Positions 25,072-33,984 of a stretch of 64,000 nucleotides of DNA are shown here, one piece after another (position 1 is the first letter of the stretch; every line of letters begins with the position of its first letter). Below the pieces are notes generated by a model. It had not been told where the DNA came from, did not search any database, and saw only the letters and a list, made by a program, of their open reading frames with translations. Source of the DNA: Acidaminococcaceae bacterium (lineage in GTDB: Bacteria; Bacillota; Negativicutes; Acidaminococcales; Acidaminococcaceae); the NCBI GenBank assembly GCA_022484685.1, contig JAKVKY010000004.1, positions 1 through 64,000 of the forward strand, given 5' to 3'. A program made the position numbers and the translations under genes.

Positions 25072-26502
25072 ATGGCTTCTCAGCAACACAGTAAAGGGCG
25101 GCACACCCTGGCCGTCATTGCCGGACCGGCAGCATTTGCCTTAATCCTTCTGGCCGGACAAAATTTATTTGGCTTTAAACAGGCGGCGGCTTTGGGTACC
25201 ATCGTCTGGATGGGTTTGTGGTGGATCACCACGCCGGTGCATATTTCTGTGACGGCGCTGCTGCCCATCGTGGTCAATGCGTTTTTTAATCTGGTTCCTA
25301 TGGGCGGCGTGGTCTCCCAGTATTTCTCCGAGATCATCGTGCTGCTGTTAGGCGCCGATTTAATTTGTTTAACCTGGACCGTCACCGGTTTGGATAAAAG
25401 GTTGTCCCTGAAGACTCTGTGTCTCATCGGACCTTCCTTGAAACAGCAGATCCTGGTGTGGCTCTTTGCCTCAACCATCCTTTCCATTTTCCTGCCCAAC
25501 GCCGTGGTCTGCACCATCATGCTGCCGGTGGCGGTTTCCATGTTAAAATTCGTCGGTGAAAAAGATATGCAAACTTCCAAACTCGCCGTGCCCATCCTCC
25601 TGGCTATTACCTGGGGCGCCGGTATCGGCGGGTTTGGCTCCCCCTTAGGCGGCGCCGCCAACCTGGTAGGCATCAGCTACATCGAGCAGCTCACCGGCCG
25701 GGAGTTCATGTACATCGAATGGGTCATCCGTTTCCTGCCCATCCTTTTCGTCATCATGCTGGTCAACCTTTTTTACTTGTATTCCATCAAATTACCGGTG
25801 GACCATGTGAGCGGTACCAAATCTTATTTTAAAGAAACTTACGATAAGCTGGGGAAGATGGGCCGGGGCGAAATGCTCAGCCTGATCCTCTTTGTCTCTG
25901 CTACGGTCTTAGCCTTCGTCCGTCCCTTGTACGCAGGAATTTTACCGGGTATGAAACCGGCTTACGTGTTCCTGACCTTGGGCCTGGTTGCTTTTCTGAT
26001 CAAGGATGAAAAAGATGAACCTTTGATTACCTGGCCCCAGGCAGTAAGCGGGGTCATGTGGGGTATGTTCATCCTCTTCGGCGGCGGCCTGGCCCTGGGC
26101 AAGATTGTCACCGATACCGGCGCGGCGGCCAAACTGGCCGAGCTTATCGCGCAGACGAATTTGACCGGCGGTCTGGGCACGGTGGCCCTCTTCGTAGTTT
26201 TCTCCTGCGGCCTCTCCGAAATTTCCAGCAACACCGGCGCCGCAGCTATCTGCTGCCCGGTGGTTATCAGTATCGCCAAGGCGCTGGGCTTGAACCCGCT
26301 GCCGTATTTGTTCGTCACCATCATCGGCTTTAACAACGCCTACATCCTACCGGTTTCCATCCGTGCCATCACCGTGGGTTACGGACTCAGCCCGGCCGTG
26401 ATGATGAAACACGGCGTGCGTCTGGCGCTGTGCACCATGACCGTCATCACCCTGTTAAGTTACGTGCTCATCAATTACTGGCCGTTATTTAATAAGGTGT
26501 GA
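25072..26502 (+). CDS. SLC13/DASS family anion permease
   Basis: 476 residues with about eleven to twelve hydrophobic helices. Two repeated halves carry the SN(T)-like motifs of DASS transporters: FGSPLGGAANLVGISYIEQLTG in the first half and SEISSNTGAAAICCPVVISIA in the second. Relatives import di- or tricarboxylates (succinate, citrate, malate) or sulfate with sodium. A carboxylate substrate is likely in an anaerobe of this group but is inferred. It is controlled by the divergent LysR gene, if context is a guide. A strong terminator follows. Confidence 0.88.
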   Translation: MASQQHSKGRHTLAVIAGPAAFALILLAGQNLFGFKQAAALGTIVWMGLWWITTPVHISVTALLPIVVNAFFNLVPMGGVVSQYFSEIIVLLLGADLICLTWTVTGLDKRLSLKTLCLIGPSLKQQILVWLFASTILSIFLPNAVVCTIMLPVAVSMLKFVGEKDMQTSKLAVPILLAITWGAGIGGFGSPLGGAANLVGISYIEQLTGREFMYIEWVIRFLPILFVIMLVNLFYLYSIKLPVDHVSGTKSYFKETYDKLGKMGRGEMLSLILFVSATVLAFVRPLYAGILPGMKPAYVFLTLGLVAFLIKDEKDEPLITWPQAVSGVMWGMFILFGGGLALGKIVTDTGAAAKLAELIAQTNLTGGLGTVALFVVFSCGLSEISSNTGAAAICCPVVISIAKALGLNPLPYLFVTIIGFNNAYILPVSIRAITVGYGLSPAVMMKHGVRLALCTMTVITLLSYVLINYWPLFNKV

Positions 26503-26514
26503 ACTTAAAACTAA

Positions 26515-26566
26515 AACCTCCGGTGCGACTACCTGCTTGGGGCAGGAAAATTCGCAGCCGGAGGTT
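26515..26566 (+). terminator. Intrinsic terminator after SLC13 gene
   Basis: Long stem AACCTCCGG...TGCGA / TCGCA...CCGGAGGTT, with a smaller CCTGC/GCAGG hairpin inside the loop and a T-run after it. Confidence 0.85.
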
Positions 26567-26691
26567 TTTTTATTAAGAAGTTGCGATAAAGTAAATCATA
26601 ATTATTTTACTTATTATTCTTTAATGTAGTATAATAATTTAAAACCTATAAAAGTAGATAATAAAATAGGAATACGCGAGGAAAGCTGACC

Positions 26692-29187
26692 ATGGAAAAA
26701 AATAGCACCGCCGCAGAAAAACTTCAAACCGCCAACGCCCGTATTCAAGAACTAGAGGATAAGCTACAGGAAAAGGAGCACTCTTTCCGGGAACTTTTAA
26801 GTTATTCGGAAATCTCCTATTTTGTGTATTACCCCCGTTTGCACCGTTACGAAGCGCCCTTGATGCCGGAGATGATTAAGGAAGTCCCGACCAGCATGGA
26901 CAATTATCCGGAAACCTTCATGGAGTATACGGAATTATCGCCGCAAGACCGCCGGATTTACAGCGAGATGGTCCAAAAAATAGATGCGGGCGCTCCGGAA
27001 GCCGAATGTACCGTGCGTATGAAATACCAGGGAGTTTATTACTGGTTCCACGTCCATCTGCAGAACCGTCTGGATAATCAGGGTAAACCGCTGAAAGCTT
27101 TGGGTTATGCCGTGCTGGTAGATCAGCTGAAGGCCGCAGAAAAAATGCTGACCCAGGAACGTTTAAAGATGCAGTACCTGGCCGGGGACATTCTGGCCAG
27201 TTCCTGTTTCAGTGTCAGCCGTGATTATAATAAAAGCATCAATACTAATGAGTACTTAAAATATGCGCCGCAAGTTTCTGAGGCCATCATGGCCGAAGCC
27301 TTGCAGGTAGAGCCGGAAATTGCCAAGCAAAATCCGCAAACCCGGGCTATCCTGCTGGCAGCCGCGGCACAGGTTCCGGATGCGGAGCAGCGCCAGCAGT
27401 TCCTCAAGAAATTCAGCCACGCCGGCATGTTAAAAATATATAGTGCCGGCACCCGGGAAATCAATCTGGAATACAGGCGTCAAACCGGTAAGGGTCTCAT
27501 CTGGGTCCATACCCAGGTTGTCCTGCTGCCCGATCCGGATAGCGGAGATATCCTGGCCTTTTACTATACCCGGGATATTGACGAAGAAAAAATCCTGCGG
27601 GAAGTCATGTCCAGCCTGATTACCTTCGGTTTTGACAATGCGGCGTATGCCGACCTGCAGACGGAAACGGTCCGCCTGGTTAAAACACGGCCCGAAGCTT
27701 TGGCCCAGCCGGCGGAAACCTGTATGTTCCGGGATATTGTCGGTTTCTATGTGCCGCATTATGTTTATCAGGAAGACCAGGAACGCTGTCGTTCTGAATT
27801 TACTTTAAAAAATATCCGGGAGCAGTTAGAAAAGACCTCAACCTATTCCGTTTATTTTCGCCTGAACGATGACCGCATGCCGAAAGAAAAACCTTACCGG
27901 TACATGCGCATGTTATTCTTTTACTTAAATACCGAAAAACGTTATTTGGTTTTCTGCCGGTCAGATATTACTGAGCAAATTGAAAAAGAACAGCAGCAGC
28001 GCTTAAAGTTAGCACAATCCATGCGGCAGGCAGAGATGGCCAATGCGGCCAAGACTAATTTCCTGGCCCGTATGAGCCACGATATCCGTACGCCTTTAAA
28101 CGGCATCATGGGTATGACCAGCCTGGCCCTGGACGAAAAACTGCCGGACGCCGCCCGGGAATATCTGCACAAGATTGATGCCAGCAGTCATTTTTTACTG
28201 GCGCTCATTAATGACATCCTGGATATGTCTAAGGTGGAAAGCGGCAAATTAGAACTGCATCCGGAACATTACGAGAACCAGGAGCTTAACCGGTACCTGG
28301 AGGCGGTAATCGTACCGCTATGCCAGGCTAAAGATATTACTTTTAAGGTACAGCATCCTATTACCAGTTATACGCTGCTCCTGGATAAATTGCGCTTTAA
28401 CCAGATTTTATTTAACCTGTTATCCAATGCCGTCAAGTTCACACCTAAAGGGGGACATGTCAGTCTGGTCTTTCATACGTATGAGATTACGCCCACCAGT
28501 TTAAAAATGGATGTCACGGTGACGGATAACGGCATCGGTATCGATAAAGCTTTCCAGAAAAAACTTTTCCAGCCGTTTGAACAGGAGTCTGCCAGCAATA
28601 ATTCGGCGCGCACCGGTTCCGGCCTCGGTTTATCCATCGTCAAAAGCCTGGTGGAACTTATGGGCGGCACCATCACGGTTCACAGCAGCAAAGGTCGCGG
28701 TTCGGAATTCAAGATTCAGCATTTGCCCTGTGCCATCGTGCCTGCCGTGGCAGAACCTGTGGCCCCCCAAAGCTGCTCCGTTTCCCTGCAGGGAAAACAA
28801 ATCCTGTTAGCGGAAGATAATGCCATCAATGCGGAGATTATGACGCGTTTGTTAGAAAAGAAGGGCGCCCAGGTCACCGTGGCTTCGGACGGCCTGCTGG
28901 TGGTGAAGCAATATGCGGATTCTGAACAATATACTTATGATGCGATCCTGATGGACGTGCAGATGCCGAATCAGGATGGATTAGCTGCCACGCAAGCTAT
29001 TCGCAGTTTGAATCGTCCGGATGCGCACACCGTACCCATCATCGCCCTGACTGCTAATGCTTATGACGATGATGTCCGTGCTTGTTTAAAGGCCGGCATG
29101 GACGACCATCTGGCTAAACCGGTGGCCACGGAGGTACTCTATGAGACTTTGCAAAAATGGGTTAGCAATACGGCCCCGAAAAAATAA
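26692..29187 (+). CDS. Hybrid sensor histidine kinase with receiver domain
   Basis: 831 residues, no membrane helix seen. A short coiled coil (1-35) and PAS-like sensor segments (about 40-430) precede HisKA (FLARMSHDIRTPLNGIMG, phospho-acceptor His463) and the ATPase domain (NLLSNAVKFTPKGG, DNGIGID, GSGLGLSIV). A receiver domain ends the protein (ILLAEDNAINAEI, phospho-acceptor Asp755 in AILMDVQMPNQDG, then TANAY and KP). The ligand is unknown. There is no separate response regulator nearby, so output may go through a distant phosphotransfer partner. The sensor half resembles the PAS-only protein at 14031. Confidence 0.92.
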   Translation: MEKNSTAAEKLQTANARIQELEDKLQEKEHSFRELLSYSEISYFVYYPRLHRYEAPLMPEMIKEVPTSMDNYPETFMEYTELSPQDRRIYSEMVQKIDAGAPEAECTVRMKYQGVYYWFHVHLQNRLDNQGKPLKALGYAVLVDQLKAAEKMLTQERLKMQYLAGDILASSCFSVSRDYNKSINTNEYLKYAPQVSEAIMAEALQVEPEIAKQNPQTRAILLAAAAQVPDAEQRQQFLKKFSHAGMLKIYSAGTREINLEYRRQTGKGLIWVHTQVVLLPDPDSGDILAFYYTRDIDEEKILREVMSSLITFGFDNAAYADLQTETVRLVKTRPEALAQPAETCMFRDIVGFYVPHYVYQEDQERCRSEFTLKNIREQLEKTSTYSVYFRLNDDRMPKEKPYRYMRMLFFYLNTEKRYLVFCRSDITEQIEKEQQQRLKLAQSMRQAEMANAAKTNFLARMSHDIRTPLNGIMGMTSLALDEKLPDAAREYLHKIDASSHFLLALINDILDMSKVESGKLELHPEHYENQELNRYLEAVIVPLCQAKDITFKVQHPITSYTLLLDKLRFNQILFNLLSNAVKFTPKGGHVSLVFHTYEITPTSLKMDVTVTDNGIGIDKAFQKKLFQPFEQESASNNSARTGSGLGLSIVKSLVELMGGTITVHSSKGRGSEFKIQHLPCAIVPAVAEPVAPQSCSVSLQGKQILLAEDNAINAEIMTRLLEKKGAQVTVASDGLLVVKQYADSEQYTYDAILMDVQMPNQDGLAATQAIRSLNRPDAHTVPIIALTANAYDDDVRACLKAGMDDHLAKPVATEVLYETLQKWVSNTAPKK

Positions 29188-29256
29188 GTGACTCTTCCTA
29201 GTTAGCTCTTGACTAAATGCCTAAAAATGTGGATAATATTATAGTAACTTAATAGT

Positions 29257-29332
29257 GCCACTATAGCTCAGTTGGTAGAGCATCGCATTCGTAATGCGAG
29301 GGTCGCAGGTTCAAATCCTGTTGGTGGCTCCA
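29257..29332 (+). tRNA. tRNA-Thr (anticodon CGT)
   Basis: 76 bases with encoded CCA. The acceptor stem is GCCACTA/TGGTGGC (one G-T), the anticodon stem TCGCA/TGCGA, and the loop TTCGTAA gives anticodon CGT at 29290-29292. The T-arm is GCAGG-TTCAAAT-CCTGT. Its 3' half plus the following terminator is repeated imperfectly at 33253-33343, marking this tRNA as a likely integration site. Confidence 0.95.
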
Positions 29333-29378
29333 ATAAAAATTAACGGGTTTCCGAGATTGCGGGAACCCGTTTTTTGTG
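29287..29378 (+). repeat. Left copy of tRNA-Thr 3'-half direct repeat (attL-like)
   Basis: It starts at ATTCGTAATGCGAGGG in the anticodon arm and runs through the tRNA end and its hairpin terminator (AACGGGTTTCCG / CGGGAACCCGTT). About 80 of 92 positions match the copy at 33253-33343 by hand alignment. This copy belongs to the intact tRNA. Confidence 0.8.
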
Positions 29379-29430
29379 CTTGGCTTTTTAGTTCCTTATG
29401 GAGTTGGCATGAGCTAGTACAAGTTAGCTA

Positions 29431-29760
29431 TCATTCTTTAAACGTACCTGCCATATGGGTACGGCCCCAGTCACAAATAGCATTGATAACAGGTGCTAAG
29501 CTGGTGCCGCGTTCAGTCAGGGAATATTCTGTCTTAGGCGGAACAACGGGATAAACCTTGCGAATAATATATTGCCCGGCTTCTAATTCCCTAAGCTGTT
29601 GTGATAACATTTTGGGCGTTGCCTGAGGTAAGTATTTTTGCAATTCATGGAAACGGAGAACTTTGTCTTCCAGAAGATGGTAAAGGATAATAGCTTTGTA
29701 TTTACCACCAATCTGACTGATGGTGGCCTCTACAGGACAATTATAAAGTTCTTTGTTCAT
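29431..29760 (-). CDS. HxlR family winged-helix regulator
   Basis: 109 residues from ATG 29760, chosen because GGAGG is 8 bases upstream; an upstream in-frame start at 29775 overlaps that site. The sequence fits HxlR: CPVEATISQIGGKYKAIILYHL, then FHELQKYLPQATPKMLSQQLRELE and PPKTEYSLTERG. HxlR proteins are small dimeric repressors or activators that respond to aldehydes, redox change or drugs. It is divergent from the MATE gene and probably controls it. An inverted repeat around ACTATCTTTTTAGGTAGT in the gap is a candidate site. Confidence 0.88.
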   Translation of the reverse strand: MNKELYNCPVEATISQIGGKYKAIILYHLLEDKVLRFHELQKYLPQATPKMLSQQLRELEAGQYIIRKVYPVVPPKTEYSLTERGTSLAPVINAICDWGRTHMAGTFKE

Positions 29761-29890
29761 AATATATTCCTCCATTTTATACTATCTTTTTAGGTAGTAT
29801 ATATCTAAAAAGTGCATTCTAGCATTTTTTATATTTTGCGTTATAATAATACCACAGAAGGTTTGTTGACGCAATATCAGAGGCAATACA

Positions 29891-31294
29891 ATGACGTTAA
29901 ATATAAAAAATATGGCCAAGCCAAATAAAATGGCGACTATGCCGGTACATAGTCTGCTTCTGGATATGGCAGGACCAATGATGATTTCTATGTTGGGACA
30001 GGCACTTTACAATGTGGTAGACAGTTATTTCGTTTCCCACATGCCTGATACTGCTGTTATTACTGCGGTGGGAGACAAAGCTGTTAATGCCCTGACGCTA
30101 GCTTTTCCCATTCAGATGCTGATGATAGCTGCCTGCGTTGGGACAGGTGTTGGTATAAATGCCGGACTGGCAAGAAGTTTTGGTAAGGGTGACAGAGAGA
30201 AAGCCAGCTATACGGCTGGGAATGCCATTTTTGTAAGTTGCTGCTATTATATCGCCTGTTTGCTTTTTGGTTTGTGGGGGACAAAGGCATTTATTTTAAC
30301 CCAGACCAATAATCCGATTATCGGCAATATGGCAGTGGACTATTTACGAATTGTTACCATCTGGTCCATGGGGACAATCTTGTATATGTGTCTGGAAAAA
30401 ATAATCATGGCTACTGGGAATACGGTAATTACAATGACGGCACAACTAGCCGGTGCTATTACTAATATTATTCTTGATCCAATTATGATTTATGGCCTGT
30501 ATGGCTGTCCGATATTAGGTATCAAGGGAGCAGCCATTGCCACCGTCATGGGACAGTTTGTTTCGTTAATTATCATCCTGCATTTTTACTTTACACGCAC
30601 CCTGCCTTTTGATAAGGCATGGCATTGTTTGGAACCAAGAGCTGATATCCTTAAAAATATCTACGTCGTTGGTGCTCCAGCTATCCTGATGCAGATTTTA
30701 GCCCCTTGCATGACTTACGGTATGAATTTAATCTTGGGTTCTATCTCCACTTCAGCTGTAACTGCCTATGGCATTTATTATAAATTGCAGAATTTTATTT
30801 TTATGCCAGCTTATGGATTGAATAACGCTTCTATACCTGTAATCTCTTACAATTATGGAGCAAAAGAAATTAGACGTGTGCGTGATAGCATTAAATACGC
30901 ACTTATCATGGTTACAGTCATCATGGTGGCCGGCTTTGTGATCTTACAACTTCTGACCATGCGCATCTTGGGTCTCTTTTCCTTAGCGGCAGCATCTATC
31001 AGTTTGTGCGTGCTGGCGGTGCGGATCACAACATGGAGCTTTTTATTTGCGGGTTTTAATATCATTCTGCAAGGAGTTTGTCAGGCTTTAGGCAACGGTT
31101 TCTATTCCCTGGTAATTTCCCTTTTAAGGATGATAGTTATAGTGTTGCCGCTGGCTTGGATTTTTTCTTTGCTGCCTCAGGCTAGTACCGTTGTTTGGTT
31201 TTCGCTGGCGTTGGCAGAAGCTATTGCTTGTGTGGTAGCAATTTATTTTACCAGGCGTCTGTTCAAGATGGTCAAAGGCGATTATGTCAAGTAA
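29891..31294 (+). CDS. MATE family efflux transporter
   Basis: 467 residues with about twelve membrane helices. Typical MATE segments are visible, such as LLLDMAGPMMISMLGQALYNVVDSYFVSHM near the start and NPIIGNMAVDYLRI. MATE proteins export cationic drugs and metabolites using sodium or proton gradients. AGAGG lies before the ATG. It is AT-rich like its islet neighbours and divergent from hxlR. The flavin reductase gene follows after 41 bases, so the islet genes may form one operon. Confidence 0.9.
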   Translation: MTLNIKNMAKPNKMATMPVHSLLLDMAGPMMISMLGQALYNVVDSYFVSHMPDTAVITAVGDKAVNALTLAFPIQMLMIAACVGTGVGINAGLARSFGKGDREKASYTAGNAIFVSCCYYIACLLFGLWGTKAFILTQTNNPIIGNMAVDYLRIVTIWSMGTILYMCLEKIIMATGNTVITMTAQLAGAITNIILDPIMIYGLYGCPILGIKGAAIATVMGQFVSLIIILHFYFTRTLPFDKAWHCLEPRADILKNIYVVGAPAILMQILAPCMTYGMNLILGSISTSAVTAYGIYYKLQNFIFMPAYGLNNASIPVISYNYGAKEIRRVRDSIKYALIMVTVIMVAGFVILQLLTMRILGLFSLAAASISLCVLAVRITTWSFLFAGFNIILQGVCQALGNGFYSLVISLLRMIVIVLPLAWIFSLLPQASTVVWFSLALAEAIACVVAIYFTRRLFKMVKGDYVK

Positions 31295-31335
31295 GTTACT
31301 AGTTTATAAATATTTAAAAGAAAAGGAGAAAAAAT

Positions 31336-31896
31336 ATGCAAAAAGATGTTGGCGCTATTATGGGTTTATACCCCACACCGGTTACGGTGGTAGGAACGGT
31401 TGTAGATGGGAGGGTTAATTTCTTAACTATTGCGCATGTAGGAGTCGTAGAGCATGGAACATTTTTAATTAGTGTTGATAAGGTTCACGAGTTTTCTGAT
31501 AGAGGTATTCGTGACAACAAGACGGTTTCTGTAAGTCTGGTTAATCAGGATATGCTGGTTGCTGCTGATTATTGCGGTATTGCAAAAGGTGCTAAGACGG
31601 ATAAATCGGAAGTTTTTAAATATCATTTTGACGAAGTAAAAAATGCGCCAATCGTTGATGTGGCACCAATTTCCATGACCTGTAAGGTGCTGAGTAAGTT
31701 TACGGTAGGTAATTTTACAAATTATATTTTAAAACCTGTACATACCTATGTACAGGAAGAAGTGCTCAACGATAAAGGTAAAATTGATTATGTAAAGGCA
31801 AGCCCCATCCTTTTTGAATTCCAGAATGCTCAGTATCTGAGCCTGGGCAAGGTTGTGGGACAGTGCTGGAATTACGGAAAAGGATTTCGCAATTAA
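31336..31896 (+). CDS. Flavin reductase-like FMN-binding protein
   Basis: 186 residues, cytosolic. The pattern LYPTPVTVVGTVVDGRVNFLTIAHVGVV, followed by ISVDKVHEFSDRGIRDNKTVSVSLV, matches the flavin reductase-like (FMN-binding split barrel) family common in anaerobes. Substrates are unknown; some relatives reduce flavins, others bind FMN for unknown redox work. A strong AAAGGAG is present. It overlaps the likely upstream region of the VOC gene, consistent with one transcript. Confidence 0.87.
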   Translation: MQKDVGAIMGLYPTPVTVVGTVVDGRVNFLTIAHVGVVEHGTFLISVDKVHEFSDRGIRDNKTVSVSLVNQDMLVAADYCGIAKGAKTDKSEVFKYHFDEVKNAPIVDVAPISMTCKVLSKFTVGNFTNYILKPVHTYVQEEVLNDKGKIDYVKASPILFEFQNAQYLSLGKVVGQCWNYGKGFRN

Positions 31897-31916
31897 AAAA
31901 GGATGGCATGGCGATT

Positions 31917-32282
31917 ATGAAATTTGAGTTTGCACATAATAATTTTAATGTTTTGGATTTAAAAAAGAGTTTAGCCTTTTATAAAGAAGCACTAAAATTA
32001 AAAGTTAAACGTACATATGAAGCCCCGGACGGAAGTTTTGCTTTAGCTTATCTTAGTGATGGGGTGACTTCTCATGAATTGGAACTGACCTGGCTTAAAG
32101 ATAGAAAAGAAGCATATAATTTGGGAGATAATGAATTTCACCTGGCTTTTCGAGTGGATGATTTTAAAGCGGCTCATAATAAGCATAAAGAAATGGGTTG
32201 TATAGTATATGAAAATGAGGCTATGGGTATTTATTTTATTGCTGACCCTGATGGTTATTGGTTGGAAATAATTCCTGGTTGA
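31917..32282 (+). CDS. VOC family (glyoxalase-like) protein
   Basis: About 121 residues from ATG 31917 (MKFEFAHNNFNVLD); ATG 31908 would add three residues and is equally possible. The four-stranded VOC repeats are seen: FAHNNFNVLDLKKSLAFYKEAL in the first half, and FHLAFRVDD and FIADPDGYWLEIIPG in the second. The metal ligands expected for glyoxalase I (His near the start, Glu in LELTW, His in FHLAF, Glu in LEIIPG) can be placed, so it may be a lactoylglutathione lyase-like enzyme. Glutathione itself may be absent in this organism. Part of the islet operon. Confidence 0.85.
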   Translation: MKFEFAHNNFNVLDLKKSLAFYKEALKLKVKRTYEAPDGSFALAYLSDGVTSHELELTWLKDRKEAYNLGDNEFHLAFRVDDFKAAHNKHKEMGCIVYENEAMGIYFIADPDGYWLEIIPG

Positions 32283-32318
32283 GTTTTTAAAGTAAATTTT
32301 ATATTATTTTTAAAGGAA

Positions 32319-33170
32319 ATGGATGATAAGATGAAAAAAATAGTAGTTTTTATTATTATGGCTATGGTTGTATTGGCTAGCGTAACTGCATTTGCAGCGA
32401 CCCCTTCTAAAGGGAAAATTTTATTGGTAGCTTCTAGTGAGAATACCATGGAATTACAAGATCATAGTAAGATGGCTGTAGGTTTTTATTTAAATGAATT
32501 AGCTGTTCCAGCGCAATATTTAGCTAAACAAGGATATGAGATTGTGATGGCAACCCCTTCTGGAGCTAAACCAATTATGGACATTGGTTCTAATAGTGCT
32601 AAGTTTTTTAATAATAATGAAAAGCAGAGACAAGAAGCACTATATTTTGTAGATAACCTAAAACCAATTTCACTGCATGAGGCCGTCAATGAACTAGATA
32701 GCTTTGCTGGTATTTTTGTTCCGGGTGGTCATGCACCTATGACTGATTTAATGCAGGATAAAGATCTTTATCTAGCTTTACGCTATTTTCATGCGCAGGG
32801 TAAACCTACGGCTATGATTTGTCACGGTCCAGTAGCTTTACTAGCGGCGCTACCTCAGGCAACTGAATTCAGAAAAGCTATGGTAGCAGGGAATATTCGT
32901 GCTGCTATGGCAGCTAGTAAAGATTGGCAGTATGCTGGCTATAAAATGACAATTCTTTCCAATCCTGAAGAATTGCCCGGTGAACTTGCCAAACATACGC
33001 AAATGCCTTTCCATGTAGAAGATGCATTGCAGGTTGCTGGTGGAGCTGTAGTAGAGCAAGGCATATATACCAGCCATGTAGTCCGTGATCGTGAACTTAT
33101 TACAGGGCAGAATCCAGCTTCTGACATTGCCCTTGCCAAAGAATTTGTTAAAGCATTACAGGGAAAATAA
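32319..33170 (+). CDS. Exported DJ-1/PfpI (Hsp31-like) family protein
   Basis: 283 residues. Starts are ATG 32319 or 32331; from 32331 the protein begins with a signal peptide, MKKIVVFIIMAMVVLASVTAFAA. The class I glutamine amidotransferase-like fold is shown by GIFVPGGHAPMTDL and the nucleophile elbow AMICHGPVALLAA (catalytic Cys and neighbouring His). Hsp31-like relatives are glutathione-independent glyoxalases or deglycases, which fits the VOC neighbour and suggests a reactive-aldehyde defence islet. An exported form is unusual. Confidence 0.85.
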   Translation: MDDKMKKIVVFIIMAMVVLASVTAFAATPSKGKILLVASSENTMELQDHSKMAVGFYLNELAVPAQYLAKQGYEIVMATPSGAKPIMDIGSNSAKFFNNNEKQRQEALYFVDNLKPISLHEAVNELDSFAGIFVPGGHAPMTDLMQDKDLYLALRYFHAQGKPTAMICHGPVALLAALPQATEFRKAMVAGNIRAAMAASKDWQYAGYKMTILSNPEELPGELAKHTQMPFHVEDALQVAGGAVVEQGIYTSHVVRDRELITGQNPASDIALAKEFVKALQGK

Positions 33171-33252
33171 GTTTTTTCTAAGAACAACTGTCCAGCCAAC
33201 AATCATGCGGTTTGGCAAAGATAAGCTAAAAACTGCAAAACAGATTCAAAAA

Positions 33253-33343
33253 ATTCGTAATGCGAGGGCCTGTGGTTCAAATCCTGTTCGTGGCTCCAAA
33301 AAAATTAACGGGTTTCCGAAATTTCGGAAGCCCGCTTTTTGTG
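33253..33343 (+). repeat. Right copy of tRNA-Thr 3'-half repeat (attR-like tRNA remnant)
   Basis: ATTCGTAATGCGAGGG through the tRNA CCA end (GTGGCTCCA) and a hairpin AACGGGTTTCCG / CGGAAGCCCG, matching 29287-29378. The T-stem no longer pairs well and there is no 5' half, so it is a tRNA remnant. It marks the right end of the AT-rich islet. Confidence 0.8.
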
Positions 33344-33357
33344 TTTAAAAATTTTGC

Positions 33358-33388
33358 TTGACTTGGAGTTACTCCAAGGATATATACT
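33358..33388 (+). promoter_or_regulatory. MerR-type promoter of flavodoxin gene
   Basis: TTGACT (33358-33363) and TATACT (33383-33388) are 19 bases apart, the stretched spacing typical of MerR-controlled promoters. Between them sits a perfect inverted repeat, CTTGGAGT-T-ACTCCAAG. No merR gene is near, so the regulator would be encoded elsewhere. Confidence 0.8.
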
Positions 33389-33468
33389 CACAGCAAGAGG
33401 TCAAGACATTATAAAAATAAAACTTATCTCGTAAACTAAATCATGTTTATTTAAAAGGAGAATAAAAA

Positions 33469-33894
33469 ATGGCAAAGAAATTGGTGGCGTATTTTTCAGC
33501 AAGCGGGGTAACCAAGAGAGCAGCAGAGAAACTGGCCAAGCAGGAAGGCGCGGATCTTTTTGCAATCAGGCCGGTTCAGCCTTATTCGCAGGCAGATCTT
33601 GATTGGACGAATAAAAAAAGCCGTAGCACAATCGAGATGCAGGATAAAAAATCCCGGGTGGAGATTGCAGACAAGGTCAAGGATATGAGTCAGTATGATG
33701 AAATCTTTCTGGGATTTCCTATCTGGTGGGGCGTTGCGCCGCACATCATCAACTCCTTCCTTGAGCAGTATGATCTTACAGGAAAGACTATCTCTCCGTT
33801 TGCAACGTCCGGCGGCAGCGGCTATGGACGTAGTAATAACGCACTGGAGGTATCTGCCCCGGGAGCAAAGTTCCATCCCGGCAGGATGATGTAG
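33469..33894 (+). CDS. Flavodoxin-like protein, C-terminally short
   Basis: 141 residues. The N-terminus KLVAYFSASGVTKRAAEKLA is the FMN phosphate loop, FLGFPIWWGVAPHIINSFLE the first FMN ring loop, and ATSGGSGYGRSN the second. Related flavodoxins continue for roughly 25 residues after the point where this one stops (FHPGRMM), so the last helix is missing; I cannot tell whether it still folds. AAAGGAG lies before the ATG. Expression probably follows the MerR-type promoter about 80 bases upstream. An electron-transfer or quinone-reductase role is inferred. Confidence 0.8.
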   Translation: MAKKLVAYFSASGVTKRAAEKLAKQEGADLFAIRPVQPYSQADLDWTNKKSRSTIEMQDKKSRVEIADKVKDMSQYDEIFLGFPIWWGVAPHIINSFLEQYDLTGKTISPFATSGGSGYGRSNNALEVSAPGAKFHPGRMM

Positions 33895-33926
33895 CTATTT
33901 AGCAATACCCACACTGATACTTTTTC

Positions 33927-33955
33927 TTGACAATTCTAAATAATGGTGTTAACAT
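33927..33955 (+). promoter_or_regulatory. Promoter of T-box/trpD transcript
   Basis: TTGACA (33927-33932) and TAACAT (33950-33955), 17 bases apart, about 30 bases before the T-box leader. Confidence 0.6.
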
Positions 33956-33984
33956 TTGTTCATAACTTCATAAACCTTTAAAAC

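Larger units (their letters stand above)
29379..33252. mobile_element. AT-rich tRNA-Thr-associated islet without integrase
   Basis: A segment of about 3.9 kb between the two tRNA-Thr 3'-half repeats. Its five genes (HxlR, MATE, flavin reductase, VOC, DJ-1/PfpI) use much more A/T-rich codons than the genes on either side. No integrase, transposase or phage gene is present, so it may be the remnant of an integrated element or have been mobilised in trans. The repeats differ at roughly 12%, suggesting old integration. Confidence 0.6.
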
